Source: Pempheris klunzingeri (lineage: Eukaryota; Chordata; Actinopteri; Acropomatiformes; Pempheridae). From it: 64,000 nt of DNA. The DNA lies in assembly GCF_042242105.1 (NCBI RefSeq), contig NC_092035.1, positions 2,868,083 through 2,932,082 on the forward strand. The letters are read 5' to 3'. Each line of letters opens with the position of its first letter. The stretch's first letter is position 1. The notes below the pieces were generated by a model that saw only the letters and a list, made by a program, of their open reading frames with translations, did no database searches and was not told the DNA's origin. Positions 1-10,634 of the stretch are shown here, one piece after another. Position numbers and translations under genes: made by a program.

Positions 1-775
1 AATGAATGAACTTTTTCACGATATTCTAATTTTTTGAGATGCACCTGTATTAATGAACACAGTCACCAATTTAAACCAGTCACTCCTGGCAGGGGTTTTA
101 AAGACTGAACACTAGTTAGCGAGCAAAGAGGTTGAAATGGGCACATGGTCTGACACAGTGAAATAATGAAACAGCTCAAAGTGATGGATCAACAGTCTGA
201 AGTCATTTGCATGTGGATTTAATCTAACTGTGTCATTTCTTTTCAAACTGCCAGATTTCTCCACAGAGCCGTGGCTCAGGGCAGACGGGCTCTGGCTCAT
301 GAAAACTGGCCAGATGAGGCTCCCTGGACAGAAAAGAGCACGACGGGCAGGTACACACACTTCACACTGTTTTTATTTATCCCACATGATCAGTGCTAAC
401 ACACATCACTGAATGACTCGTGAAAAGTAAAGATATATAAAGAAATAATAAATGAAAAGAAAAAACACTGACAAAGGAAATGACCAGTGCTGCCGACTCC
501 TCAGGAAGGAAAGTAGCTATAATTATAACAATTTTTTGTAAAGACAGTTTTAACTTGACAACATTAACAACCAATAAACCGACCAAAAACAGACAATAGA
601 AAAAACTGTCTGGCAATGTGAGAAAGTGATGGCAACCAGTCTGGCCCTGATTCAGGTTCAGTGTTTGGTTGTTTCCCCTCCACACACACACACTGTGCTG
701 GCTCACAGAAAGAGCAGGTCATCTTCTCTTTGGTCAAGGCTTTCTATGGCAGGTTCATCAGCTGAGGGAGCTGAC
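1..775. other. Noncoding stretch, no gene seen
   Basis: No exon, RNA gene or recognisable protein similarity was found in either strand. The first 50 bases read like the AT-rich end of an interspersed repeat, but I cannot name a family. A short (CA) run lies near 683-693. The open frames here are short and show no domain. The stretch adjoins the 3' end of the hAT fragment that follows, so part of it may be untranslated transposon sequence. Confidence 0.5.
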
Positions 776-2326
776 TTAAGTGAGAAAAACATTATCAGGC
801 AGCTTGTGCTCATAGCAAGCCTCAGCAGACAACTTCAGGATGGACTTAAGGGTCTGAAGTTTGCTTCTTACCACCCTCATCTGGCTGAATAATCTCTCCA
901 CTTCAGCATTGGAGTGTGGCAAGGACAACACAGACGCAGCAGCCATCGCAAGTTCCTGAAACTTGATATCAGCTGCATCCCTGAACTTCCAGATCTCACT
1001 CCAGAAGCCCAAACCATTGCTGGACAATCTTGTCTCTCTCTGCAGGAGAGTAGCCAAGGAGCTTGGCTAACTTTCTGTTTCTCCCAGGCTCTTATTGTGC
1101 TTTAGAGTTTCCTCTACATTGAAAACTGACATGTGCTGCAATGCTTCAGTGTTGTCTGTCAGTCTCACCCTCAGCTCATCCGTGAGGGAGATGCTGAAGG
1201 CGACACACCGCTTTCTCACATTGTTCTTCTCCTCAGGCGCAAAGTGGAGCTCAGCTGCCTTTGACTCAAGAAGGTAACCAGGGTACGGTTTGGGACTGAT
1301 GGATCCATCAGTTGGCTCTTTGAGTACATCAGTGTTTGCCAGTGGATTCAGCACCCTGCTACTCACAGACTCCATCAGGCTAACCAAGCTGTCAAGAAGC
1401 TGAAGAGGATCTACCTGCTCTCCCTCACAAGCCCTGATGGCCAACTGTACCTCATCCAGCACTGACTTCAGAAAAGTCAGACACAAGATGTTTTGAGGAT
1501 CACTGTACATGGAAACGGGGGCAGCATGGTGGTGCTGTGGTGGTCAGCACTGTTGCCTCACAGCAAGAAGGTTCCAGGTTTGAACCTGAAATCTTTCTGT
1601 GTGGAGTTTTTCATGCCAGCGTGGCTTCTCTCCAGGTACTCTGGCTTCCTCCCACAATCCCAAAGACATGCAAGCTGGGTTAATTGGTGACTCTAAATTG
1701 GCCGTAGTGTGAGAGTGAGTGTGTGTCTGTCTCTGTATGTGGCCCTGTGATTGCCTGGCGACCACTTCAGGGTGACCCTGCCTCTCCCCACAGTTGATGC
1801 TCTCATATGTGTCTTTGTAGGCCTCCCTGCGCCTGAAGTCACTAAAACCAGCTCTAAGTCTCCTGTACCAAGTGCTCCACACTACGGGGGTGGTGTCATT
1901 GGAAGCATGACTTACAGCCAGCTGCAGAGAATGACACACACAGTGAATCAGAACCACATCTTTGAGGCCACACTCCTCCTTCAGCACTTTATGGAGCCCA
2001 TTGTTAATCCCCGTCATGACGGAGGCATTGTCAGTCCCTGTCCCCAGGAGTTTGTCTTTTTCAAGACAACACTTCTCCAGGAAAGCCACAACAGCTCGGG
2101 CTATAGATCTGGCATCTCCTCCCTCCAACTCAACAAGCCCCAGAAATGTTGAGACGATTGTGTGTTTGGTGTCACTAAAGTACCTCATCACAACCCCCAG
2201 GTCCTTAGAAACACCTCCATCAGTGGACTCATGGAGGAGGAGGAGGCTGAAACGCTGCTCACCCACATCTGGACCATCTTTTTTAGAAAGTCTGGTGCTA
2301 GAACACCATGAATCATTTCCGTGCAC
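776..2326 (-). mobile_element. Degenerate hAT-family transposase, split by a SINE
   Basis: Read on the minus strand, this is a broken hAT (cut-and-paste) transposase in at least three pieces. The N-terminal piece (2326 to about 1800) has the hAT catalytic-core pattern: a stretch reading GTGTDNASVMTGINNG, then a CVCHSLQLAVSHA motif of the RNase H-like fold. The middle piece (1510 to 1067) is an undistinguished linker. The last piece (1057 to 776) carries the C-terminal dimerisation signature, ASVLSLPHSNAEVERLFSQM. The frame changes near 1060, and a V-SINE-like element separates the first and second pieces. No N-terminal BED zinc finger or terminal inverted repeats were identified. It is almost certainly inactive. 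The superfamily call rests on motif recognition; the subfamily is not determined. Confidence 0.85.
1511..1796 (+). repeat. V-SINE/Mermaid-like SINE inserted in the hAT element
   Basis: This is a tRNA-derived SINE. Its 5' head has a pol III B-box-like GGTTTGAACC near 1578. It is followed by the body very common in fish: CTCTGGCTTCCTCCCACAATCC, then a segment reading TTAATTGGTGACTCTAAATT, then a run ending in a GACCACTTCAGGGTGACCCTG-type segment. The hAT reading frame resumes on both sides, so the SINE inserted after the transposon. No clear target-site duplication was seen. The family name is from memory of fish repeats and should be confirmed against a repeat library. Confidence 0.8.
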
Positions 2327-2375
2327 TTTGTCCTGAGCATTTTGAAGTGAGGAGCGGCAGTGGAGTCTGAGGAAG

Positions 2376-2480
2376 CAGCTGTGGATCAGTGGTAGAGTGG
2401 GTCCTCCCTCAGTCAGAAGGTCGGGGGTTTGATGCCCAGCTCCTATGGGTCAACATGACAGCATGGAACAGTGTTCAGCT
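2376..2480 (+). repeat. tRNA-derived SINE head
   Basis: The segment has a tRNA-like 5' region: an A-box-like GGATCAGTGGTAGAGTGGG, then a B-box-like GGGGGTTTGATGCCC, then a CAACATGACAG tail of a kind common in teleost SINEs. It is too diverged to fold as a functional tRNA and no anticodon arm is convincing. It sits just beyond the N-terminal end of the hAT fragment. Confidence 0.65.
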
Positions 2481-2809
2481 AATGTCACGGTGGCTCCACT
2501 CAGTGTTTTCCTCATTAATGGCAGCTTGCTTTGGGTGGAACTGTTGGAAGACTTTGTCTTTTCACTATGTTTTTGAGTTGTCATGTTTTTTTTTAGATCA
2601 AAGTTTGGACTAGAAATCATCCTTACAGTCCAGGCAGCGTGCTCGTGTATCGTCTCCAATAAACGGCTTCAGCCAGATTCCCACTCCTTTCTCTGTTTTT
2701 GATCGAACACTGTAGACCGACACATGATGAGCCAGCTAGCTAGATTAGCTTCTGTCACAGAGAGGCACACACACAGTGGACCAGGTGAGGAAGTGACTGA
2801 GGCTCTGTG

Positions 2810-3147
2810 GCTCAAATGTGGCGGCTCTGCGCGTGCGCGATTCATGAGCAGCGTGCACGCGGTGGCTCTCTGTCCTCTCTGCGGCTGCACAGCTCCTGTG
2901 AGAGCTTAGGGAGGGGGCGGGGCTAACGGCAACACCTGCTGCCCGGTGAGGACAGTGACTGATGTGAAAGCAGGTATCACTCTGCAGAGTCTCCAAAACA
3001 CCGGAAAAGTCTCCAGATTTAGTGAAAGTCAACAAGTTAGCAACACAGGAAATGACGTCAGGACACTTCCGCAGCAGCAGATGACGTCGGAGCCTGAGCG
3101 GATTGTTGGAGCGTTTTTTTGCGGCTCGTTTTTCTGCTTAAAAAAGA
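2810..3147 (+). promoter_or_regulatory. CpG-rich promoter-like segment with CRE motifs
   Basis: CpG density is visibly higher than in the surroundings (GCGCGTGCGCG near 2828, a GGGGGCGGGGC GC-box near 2913). Two cAMP-response-element-like motifs, TGACGTCA (3053-3060) and TGACGTCG (3083-3090), flank an ETS-like CACTTCCGC. This is a typical arrangement for a housekeeping promoter. The first exon of the unrecognised plus-strand unit follows directly. The regulatory role is inferred from motif content only. Confidence 0.4.
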
Positions 3148-4239
3148 TGTTTGGAGGAGAAGAAAACTGGAAAACTACCGGAGGAAAACACCATGAAGAC
3201 GCAGAGTTGTCTTTGGTTAATGAGGTCAGTCTGAGGCTGAATGGCCGAACACAAACACAAACAAACAAACACAACACACAGCTAGCTAACTAGCTAACGC
3301 TAGCTAACCATGCTAACCATGCTAACACGTGAGCATTTTGCTGCTTTTTGAGGCGGATAAACAAATCAGCCAGCGGCCAAGTTCACCAGAATGATGACTA
3401 AATGTAGCTCATTATGAGAAGGAACATGTTTTATATTTTATATTAAACACTAAACTCACTATTATTTCTAGTTTGTAACTCGGTGGATGATGTTTATTTA
3501 AATAACCAAGCTGCTTGCTGTTACACAGCAGCAGTGTTTCTAGTTTTGGCTGGATTTTTGGGTATATTGGTGGTTTCATTGTGGCTGGTGAACCTGTTTG
3601 GTCTCAAACTGATGTCATTATTTAGGTCATCGGTGCAGATTGGAGGTCTGAGTGTGTCCAAATATTCCAGAGTTTATCCACATCCACTCCTCTCCAATAA
3701 TCCCCTCCATCACTCCTGGGACAACATGTTTAGTGAGTATTTGTCTTTATTCAAGAAACATTTCACAGGCTGCAGCTAGTGTCGGAGCATCTGTTCCTGT
3801 CGGATACAACTGTCCAGTCTGGCTGTTATTGTAGGCAGATTTCTGATGATGATCACCTTTCGGAACAGAAATAGATCATTCAGCAAGTTTCTAAATGTAT
3901 GAACAATGTAAAGGGAATGAAATGAGAGAAAAGTCATCAGTGCAAATTATTTTTTATTTCATACATTTCTGATCACTTATTGATTCATTCTTTCTCCTTT
4001 CATGCTTCAGGTGGGCTGGTGTTCACTGCTGAGGAGCCGAGGAAGATTCTTCAGGTTCGTCCACATCCTCATTACTTCTTATTCATCAGCATAATCGTAC
4101 TGAAAATTATAATTGTAAATGATTGTTGGAGCTAGTTTGTGATTCTATGACCTGATTATCTTTTATCTTTGCTTTTTTTTTTCAGATGGTTTCCCCAGAT
4201 GAAGATCATAAATGCGACCCGAGATCTTCTTCAAGTGTG
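3148..4239 (+). CDS. Unrecognised three-exon gene-like unit (left arm of inverted pair)
   Basis: A possible small gene, not matched to any family. Exon 1 starts at the ATG at 3148 (MFGGEENWKTTGG...) and ends at 3225, before GTCAGT. Exon 2 is 4011-4054, between a TTCAG acceptor and a GTTCGT donor. Exon 3 starts at 4186 after a strong polypyrimidine-CAG and runs in frame to a TGA at 4237-4239. Joined, these give an open frame of about 59 residues ending ...RDLLQV. A CpG-rich promoter-like segment lies upstream and a SINE begins right after the stop. A reverse-oriented, diverged copy lies at 5.1-6.3 kb. The splice pattern and duplication suggest real transcribed sequence, but it may be a noncoding RNA or a decayed repeat. 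Confidence 0.3.
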
Positions 4240-4345
4240 ACAGTGCTCGTGGTGTAGTGGGATATGTCGCAGCCATGATAGGTACTGAAGATCTGAGGTA
4301 CCAGGTTCGATCCCAGTGTGTGGCTGCTACCTGGGGTGGAAAGGA
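4240..4345 (+). repeat. tRNA-derived SINE head
   Basis: A tRNA-like stretch, with A-box-like TCGTGGTGTAGTGGGATA, B-box GGTTCGATCCC at 4303-4313, and a plausible tRNA-length spacing between them. The downstream sequence is not tRNA. A SINE-type tail ending in a GTGCTATACAAATACTGACC-like motif occurs at about 4708-4727 and may belong to the same or a neighbouring copy. Confidence 0.55.
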
Positions 4346-5086
4346 AGGTGGCTTTTTCTCCCCAGCATTTCCAAATGGCTTATGCAGCTCATTTTATTGA
4401 AAACCCACAAAAGCATTCTAGAAAAATTTTGGGCAGCCATTTTGTTAATTATGTGCTTTTTACTTTTGCAGGAAAAGTTTATTTTGTGTTTTAGCTCACT
4501 TTCAGGCTGCTACAAGGTGCTTTCATTCATTTGAACTCAACCTTGTTGGGATCAGACACCATTGCTGGGGTTTGAAAAATGAGAATTTCACATTACACTG
4601 AATCCAGGACCAGTATAACAGGAATCTGCTCCAAAATAAAATGGGGCCAGCTGTGGGTCATCCCTCACTCAGGAGGTCAGTGTGTGAATGAGGAGGTCAT
4701 GTGAAGGTGCTATACAAATACTGACCATAGGTGGATCCTCAGCTTTACCTTTTCAGCAGTGTAGTTAAGCAAATGCAAATCACTCAAAATATAAAAGACA
4801 TAGGAAACAAGATTTAGACAAAACCACTTTTTATTTAAGATTTGAGACAGTGAAGGAGCTGCTTCTCTCACTGGACATCCAGCAGGAACATGGAGGCAGA
4901 TCCTGTCAGACAGAGGAAGACAATGATGAAGACCAATACAAACATGTCAGAGGAGCTGCTGGTCTACTTTTACCTCAAATCAGTTTGACAATCAACTCTT
5001 TGCATAAAGAGCAGCAGAAGAAGAGTAAAAAAAAAACAAGACAACTTGCATTACTTTTTATGTCTTTATTTAGAAATCAGTGCTAA
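4345..5086. other. Spacer between the inverted units, with SINE tail
   Basis: The stretch contains a SINE-like 3' tail (about 4640-4730). It also has a plus-strand open stretch from about 4848 (KELLLSLDIQQEHGG...) preceded by an AG that could be a splice acceptor. No family was recognised. The sequence TTTATTTAGAAATCAGT at 5065-5081 is repeated at 5377-5393 and contains a minus-strand AATAAA in each copy. Confidence 0.4.
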
Positions 5087-6280
5087 ACTGAGGCTCTCAT
5101 ACAAACAGTTCTGTTTGGATCCACGGCTGATTCAGGTTCTCCTGCTGCTCCTGGGAAAACACAGTTTTTAGCAAAGAGTGACCAGACAGAAGGTTAAACT
5201 TGTCATCTGTTAATGATAATTTGGAAATTGTTCTCTTCATTTTAAATAAAGTTTGATGTGACAACATCCTGTGTTGATATTTACTGATTCCTGATACTTT
5301 TACTTTAGATTCTACCTTTACAAACAAGCACCAAGAGAGACAATTATCTACTGCAAGAGTTTACAAATCTTCAATGTTTATTTAGAAATCAGTTGGATGA
5401 AAATGATTAGTTTGCTCTGAGGAGAAAATAAAAGCTCACATTTCATGTCTAAACACATTCATCTGATGTTGGAGGTAAAGTTGAGCGTTCTTACCAAAAG
5501 CTGTTCCTGTCACAGGTTCTTCAGTCCAGACAGGAACCAGCACCTGCAACGGAAGAGATTTTCACAATAAAACTACAGCTCTTTACTTAAGTAAAAAGGA
5601 AACAGACTAAACGTGATAAAGCTGCTGGTTCACCACCTGATCTCAGCCACAATAAACCACTGATTAATTAATACTTAGCTTTTGGTCATTAAACTAATTT
5701 AAGAGAGTCTGAAGTTTCATTTGCACCAAGTGATGATTTTTACCTCAAAGGGTGCAGTGGAGCAGACACACCTGAGCTCCAGGTGACACCGCAGGGACCA
5801 ATGCTACATGCTAACACTAGCCAGCATGGTAGCCACTGATTAGCCACATGGTGGAAGTGATCAGTGATTATTGATCCTGTAGTCCAGTCATTAGCAGCAA
5901 ACTCACTAATGAAACAGGACTTTAACTTTAAGACTCCTGCAGCTGCAGTGTGTCTGTGTCCTCACCTTTCTCCCTCTTAAGCAACAGCTGATGAAGAACT
6001 TCTGTTGGTTCTAGTGCAAACAGAGAACATTAGAACCATCAGTGTTTATTACAACAGTAATCTGGTACTTTTGTTCCCAAACATGTTCACCAGCCACAAT
6101 GAAACCACCAATAGATCCAAAAATCACAGAGTAAGACTGCTGTGCTGTTATTAGCATATACAAAGATAAAAACATGTGTTTGTGTGGCCATTGAGCCTCA
6201 GACTGACCTCATTAACCAAAGCCAACTCACATCTCACCCTCCAAAGACCTCATGAAGCAGAAAGAGGAGCCCAAACGAAG
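5087..6280 (-). CDS. Unrecognised gene-like unit (right arm of inverted pair)
   Basis: On the minus strand this resembles the plus-strand unit at 3.1-4.2 kb. The exon-1 region (about 6280-6208) matches 3130-3225, including TTTGGTTAATGAG before GTCAGT. Part of the following intron (6160-6060) matches 3520-3620. A later exon (about 5547-5499) begins GTGCTGGTTCCTGTC after GTTGCAG and resembles the plus-strand exon 2. A last exon (5154 downward) follows a TTTTCCCAG acceptor, reads in frame ...DPNRTVCMRASV and ends with TAG at 5087-5089. A polyadenylation signal AATAAA follows at 5070-5065. Exon 1 has a short open frame, so coding capacity may be lost. No protein family was recognised. Confidence 0.3.
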
Positions 6281-6918
6281 CTTCCCACTCTTTATAGAGT
6301 TGGATCGTACCATTATGTGAAAGTAGGAGGGGAGACGCTCCGAAGACAGGTGGGTGAGGTGGTACAGTCCAGGTACAGAGGACATAGTGATGGCTGATGG
6401 AGGCTTTGTTGAAGCTTCGACACTTGATTCAAAAAATGGTTCATGACTGGAGGCTTCAATGACACAGAGCTCCAGTAGGACATCTAGTGGTCAATAAGAT
6501 GAAGTGCAATGGAGACGTGTCATTTCTTGGTTCATGGACTGTTTGGGATTTGATTCTCCATCATTCCTGTTCCACTACACTACATGGTTGTATGGTTTCA
6601 AGCTGACACAATGAAACATAGAAGAAACATGAACTCATGGTGTCTTATTTGGCACGTCTGGTTGCATGAATGAATGAATTAATGAATGAATGTCTTGTGA
6701 TTGCAATGGATTTAACAAAATTGAAAAGTAGTAGACTACAGCTGTACACTTGACATCAAGTCTAAACAGCCCATAGCTTAAAAGATGTTGAATAGTGGGC
6801 GTTCAGCAGGCCAGCTGGCAAATGTGATCTCATTTCAAATGTTTAATTAGTTTTAGTAGAGTGGGGGTGCTTGAAGAACAGGGCAGAGGGTGCTTGTGTA
6901 ACTGTTGATGAGTTTTTA
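6281..6918. other. Noncoding stretch, nothing recognised
   Basis: AT-rich sequence with a short (GAAT)n-like run near 6666-6692. No exon or RNA gene was seen on either strand. It adjoins the 3' end of the second hAT fragment and may include part of its noncoding tail. Confidence 0.5.
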
Positions 6919-7476
6919 TTAAGAAATAGTTTTACTGACTATTTCCCCAGCCTTGGAAAAAACCCGTTCCCCCGGCACAGGTGAGGCTGGGCTACACAGG
7001 AAGTGCTTTGCTGCTTTGTACAGGTTTGGGTGCACAGTTCTGTGGGTGGCCCAGTATGTGAGGGGGTCCTCAGTTCTTTCCAGGGGAGGATCAGACAGGT
7101 AGTCCTGCAGTCTGTCTGCCAAGCATCTGGTGAGCTTCTGTGCCAGGTGTTGTGCCATGGGGGTGGTGAGCTGTGGATACAACTGTCCTGTTGTATGTGG
7201 CAACACTCTGCAGAGGGGGACGACCTTTGATGCTGAAGCTCTCTTCTCCTCGGACAGCTCCACAGTCGCCACCTGGAATGCGGCCAGCGGCTGAAATGAC
7301 AGGAAATACATATTGTCTGGATGCAGAAAGTGACATACCTTGATGCCTTCTCCTGTGTTTTCATGTTGCTGCTTGGAAACTAGAGCTGCTGCATCTCTTT
7401 GATTGGTCAGACTCTCAGACAGGAAGTATGACATCTCAAACTCTGATTGGTCAGTCTCCCTGTCTATCACATACAC
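6919..7476 (-). mobile_element. Truncated hAT transposase C-terminus
   Basis: The minus-strand open frame carries a hAT C-terminal dimerisation domain. It reads LADRLQDYLSDPPLERTEDP..., then YWATHRTVHPNLYKAAKHFL, then SPVPGERVFSKAGEIVS, which corresponds to the usual S-x-x-x-ER-x-FS-x-A motif of hAT and ZBED-like proteins. The normal ending after this motif (a leucine- and asparagine-rich helix) is replaced by an early stop at 6919. The RNase H-like catalytic part is missing upstream, so the copy is a fragment. It differs from the hAT fragment at 0.8-2.3 kb and is an independent insertion. Confidence 0.8.
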
Positions 7477-8616
7477 ACCCAGTTCACATCCACCTCAAGA
7501 AAATGTAAAATGGCAAATGCAACTACCATATAAAAAGCATGGGTTACAAATCTTTTGATGTGAAATTATTACTTTTCATAAAACATTCTCTGCACACCTT
7601 TGACATCATATATTTACTGTAGACAAAACGTGCAATCATGCCATTTGTGTCACCTATTTGCTACAAAACATCAAAATGATTGTGAAAGTAAGCTCTAAAG
7701 GGATGTTGTCAGCTGTAAGCAGCACATAAATAGAGTTGAAAATGTGATGGTGATGAAAATCAAGTCAAGACAAAGGTTTTTATTTCTTTATTAAACCAAT
7801 ATCTGACCAATCATGGTGCCAAAGACAAAAATTCACCTACTTTAGACGCAGCAGCTTCCCATTTAATGCTGTGCACCATTGTCCCAAATAAAGAAAAACA
7901 GGGAAAAGGAAATAAAACGATTGCACATCCACAAAGTACAAAGTAAAAAAAGAAAGACACATGGTGGTATGAATGGGTAGAAGTAAGAACACATCTATGA
8001 ATAGCTGTGTTATGTTTTGCCACATAAGGTGGATGTTGTGTTCTGCACTTTGGAATGAATCCCGTCATTTGGTGTCAAAAACACAGAAATGATCCCAAGT
8101 AATCAGTCGTCAAACAAATAAATTAGAGAGAATACTGACAAATTAACAAAAACCTTTGGAATAATTCATATTTAGTACAAACACAACAAGACAAATCAAA
8201 TCAGTTCATTCCACAGTGCAGGTAGAAGTTTGGGTTCAGGTGTTCAGCATTTGTGAGGACACAGCGCCCCCTTGTGTCCTGTAGGAGGAACATTTATCAC
8301 TGTTCCTCCACACCTTTTCTCTTTTTCACTGTTTTTTCTTGTACTCAGGTGAGCATGTGAATGACATCCAGTGTACAAAAAAGTCTCAAGGACCCGAAAA
8401 ATGCAAATACACATTTTGCATAATATGTGAAAAACTAGTAGCGATAAGTAACGCGATGGATTTGGTCGACCAACAGGTGGTAAGTAGTAACCAAAGCTGA
8501 ATTTAAAAAAGTACAATATTTAGTACACAGTCAAGTACACAGTCCCGCATGAAAAAGACAAAGCAGGATCAATAATGTTTTCCCAATAACATCTTGTAGT
8601 GATAAAAAAAATGTAT
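7477..8616. other. Noncoding stretch, nothing recognised
   Basis: AT-rich sequence without splice-bounded open frames, RNA genes or protein similarity that I can see. The T-run on the minus strand at 8611-8604 probably serves as the pol III terminator of the adjoining tRNA gene. Confidence 0.5.
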
Positions 8617-8698
8617 CGTCACGAACAGGATTCGAACCTGTGCGGGGAAACCCCATTGGATTTCGAGTCCAACGCCTTAACCTCTCGGCCACCGTGAC
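8617..8698 (-). tRNA. tRNA-Ser, anticodon CGA
   Basis: The minus-strand sequence folds as a class II serine tRNA of 82 nt. The acceptor stem is GTCACGG paired with TCGTGAC, followed by discriminator G. The D-arm begins TGGCCGAGAGGTTAAGG. The anticodon loop is CTCGAAA with CGA at 8665-8663. A long variable arm (ATGGGGTTTCCCC region) follows, then the T-arm with GGTTCGAATCC. It decodes UCG. A T-run lies just downstream for pol III termination. All conserved A- and B-box positions look intact, so it is probably functional. Confidence 0.95.
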
Positions 8699-9215
8699 TA
8701 TGTACACTGCAACGTAACCGGAAAAAGATTTTAATGTAATACAACGTGAATGATCGATCTATTGATTTTGATGTGTTCATGGAGATCAGCGGTCTCCGTT
8801 AATACCTGTTTTGTTAGCAGACCTGGCTACATTCACCGTTAGCAAACGTCGTGTTTCCTTGACGACGTTTCGGACAGTTTTACGCAGCTTGACGCTTACT
8901 GACACACGTAAGCGACATTTTAACGAATTTATAAATGTAAATGTTTGCAGAAATGTTTGCAGATGTTATATGCAGATGTACTGTATGTGTAATATATTCT
9001 AGTGTAATCTGTCTAAAAACACCCATCAGCAAGTACAGGACCAGTCTGAACTATGTAATACACCCAATTTCACCTAAGATATTAGTAATCAAGTCACTTG
9101 TGTGTCTTGGAAAGGCTTTATTTGATGAGTGATGACAGTTTGTCTCTAACTAAACTCTAGATCCTTCGAGCAAGTGCTGGTTTTGTCCCTCATACACAAC
9201 ATCCTGTCAGGAGTG

Positions 9216-9430
9216 ATGGTGCATTCAGGCTCAATGGGAATAATATCACATACAAAACATTATTCAGTTAAAACATTTAAAAACGATTGCGTTAAAACTA
9301 CGGATCTTTCATGCGTGGAGTTATATGTATCACTGCCAAGTGAATGTATATTATTACTACAACAATAATAGATCAATTGTAACATTTGAGTTAAAGTATT
9401 GCTTTTCCCCATGAACTTAGAATGCACCAT
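9216..9430. mobile_element. MITE-like element with inverted ends
   Basis: The ends are inverted copies: ATGGTGCATTC at 9216-9226, and its reverse complement GAATGCACCAT at 9420-9430. Weaker similarity continues inward (CTCAATGGG against TTCATGGGG). The 215 bp between them has no coding capacity. Size and structure fit a small nonautonomous DNA transposon. No clear target-site duplication was identified and no family can be named. It ends about 145 bp before the smim11 start codon. Confidence 0.45.
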
Positions 9431-9574
9431 AATTACGTCATATGGAAACCGCATTTCAATTGGCCTGTCACTGCTAGCCACGCCTCCTTCAGACGAGCAT
9501 TAGTACCATCTGATTGTCACCGTGAGCAAGAAACTCCAACACTAAAGGACTACAGAACACTGTAGATAGCTAAA

Positions 9575-10634
9575 ATGATCAACTGGAAGGTAAATAAGCT
9601 TGCATTTATTCTTTTATAGGTACCTTATAAAATGCCTGTTATTTGTTCAATAGCTCAGCTTGACGCTTTTTTAAAATCAATCTTAGGTTGTCTCTGCTGT
9701 CACTAGCATAATGCTAACGCTGTTAGCAAGTTTGCGTGTCTCGCGTTATTGGTCATAACTACCACAAACTTCACATTTACCTACATAATGAATGTAACTT
9801 GCGGCCACAGAGTGTGTTCGCCATGCCGTCTTTCTGTACCTTCGCTTCAGCCTGTTGTGTGAATGGCCGTGAGTTAGTTTGAAGCAACACTCCCTTTGGA
9901 AATGCGTTAATTATAGCCGTGCCAAGGTTGATAGTAACCGTTAAGGCAGTTGTAACAACTTAAAAATAATCTAAATAAATGCATCTTGCTACATTTGATG
10001 CATGCTGAATTAAAGAGTGTTCTATAACGATAAGAAATCTATCTTAAAACGCATTGTGCTACACTTAATTTTGGCGTGTGTGTACTTCATTTTAAAAATT
10101 GCTAGATTTTTCAATGAAGTTTCGGCAACTTACAATGACGAGCCCAGAATACACATGGTGTGCAGCTGCTTCACCCTTTCATACACCACCTTCCTTCTCT
10201 GTGACCAAATTAACTCCGACAGCTGAGGCCACTGGAGGATAAGAGGGGTGGGGGTTGAGGGGGCATCTTCTCCAGGATCCCTTACTGTTCCAGAGCTATT
10301 TCCCCTGTTCATCATTTACCATTGAGCATTCATAAAACATACATTTTGTCTGCTCCAGCTAGGAGAAAATGTAAATGGGCATAAAAGAGCAGCTTGATTT
10401 CCTCCAAATACAACATCATCCTCTAACACCTCCGTCTGTCTTCAGGCTTTGGACAATGTCCCCGTCCTCCTGTACATCCTGGCCCTGAAGACACTGCTGC
10501 TGTGCTTGGCATTCGCCGGGGTGAAGATCTACCAGGGTAAGAAAGCAGAGGAGGCCCTGAAGAGGCAGCAGGCTGAGAGGAGGAGGCTCGCCCAGCAGAC
10601 CCAGGAGCTCATCGACAACAAGAAGGAGGACTGA
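9575..10634 (+). CDS. smim11: Small integral membrane protein 11 (SMIM11)
   Basis: Two coding exons, 9575-9589 (MINWK, then donor GTAAAT) and 10446-10634 (acceptor CTTCAG, stop TGA), encode a 67-residue protein. A single membrane-spanning helix lies at about residues 10-31 (VPVLLYILALKTLLLCLAFA). A charged, probably coiled-coil tail rich in Lys, Arg, Glu and Gln follows, ending NKKED. The N-terminal MxNWKxLxxVPxLLYILAxKT pattern and the FAGVKxYQ motif after the helix match vertebrate SMIM11, whose length is similar. The molecular function of SMIM11 is poorly known. A likely 3'UTR intron runs from GTACTT at about 10677 to CTCCAG at about 10782. The polyadenylation signal is at 11155. The gene converges with cacnb4. 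Confidence 0.93.
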
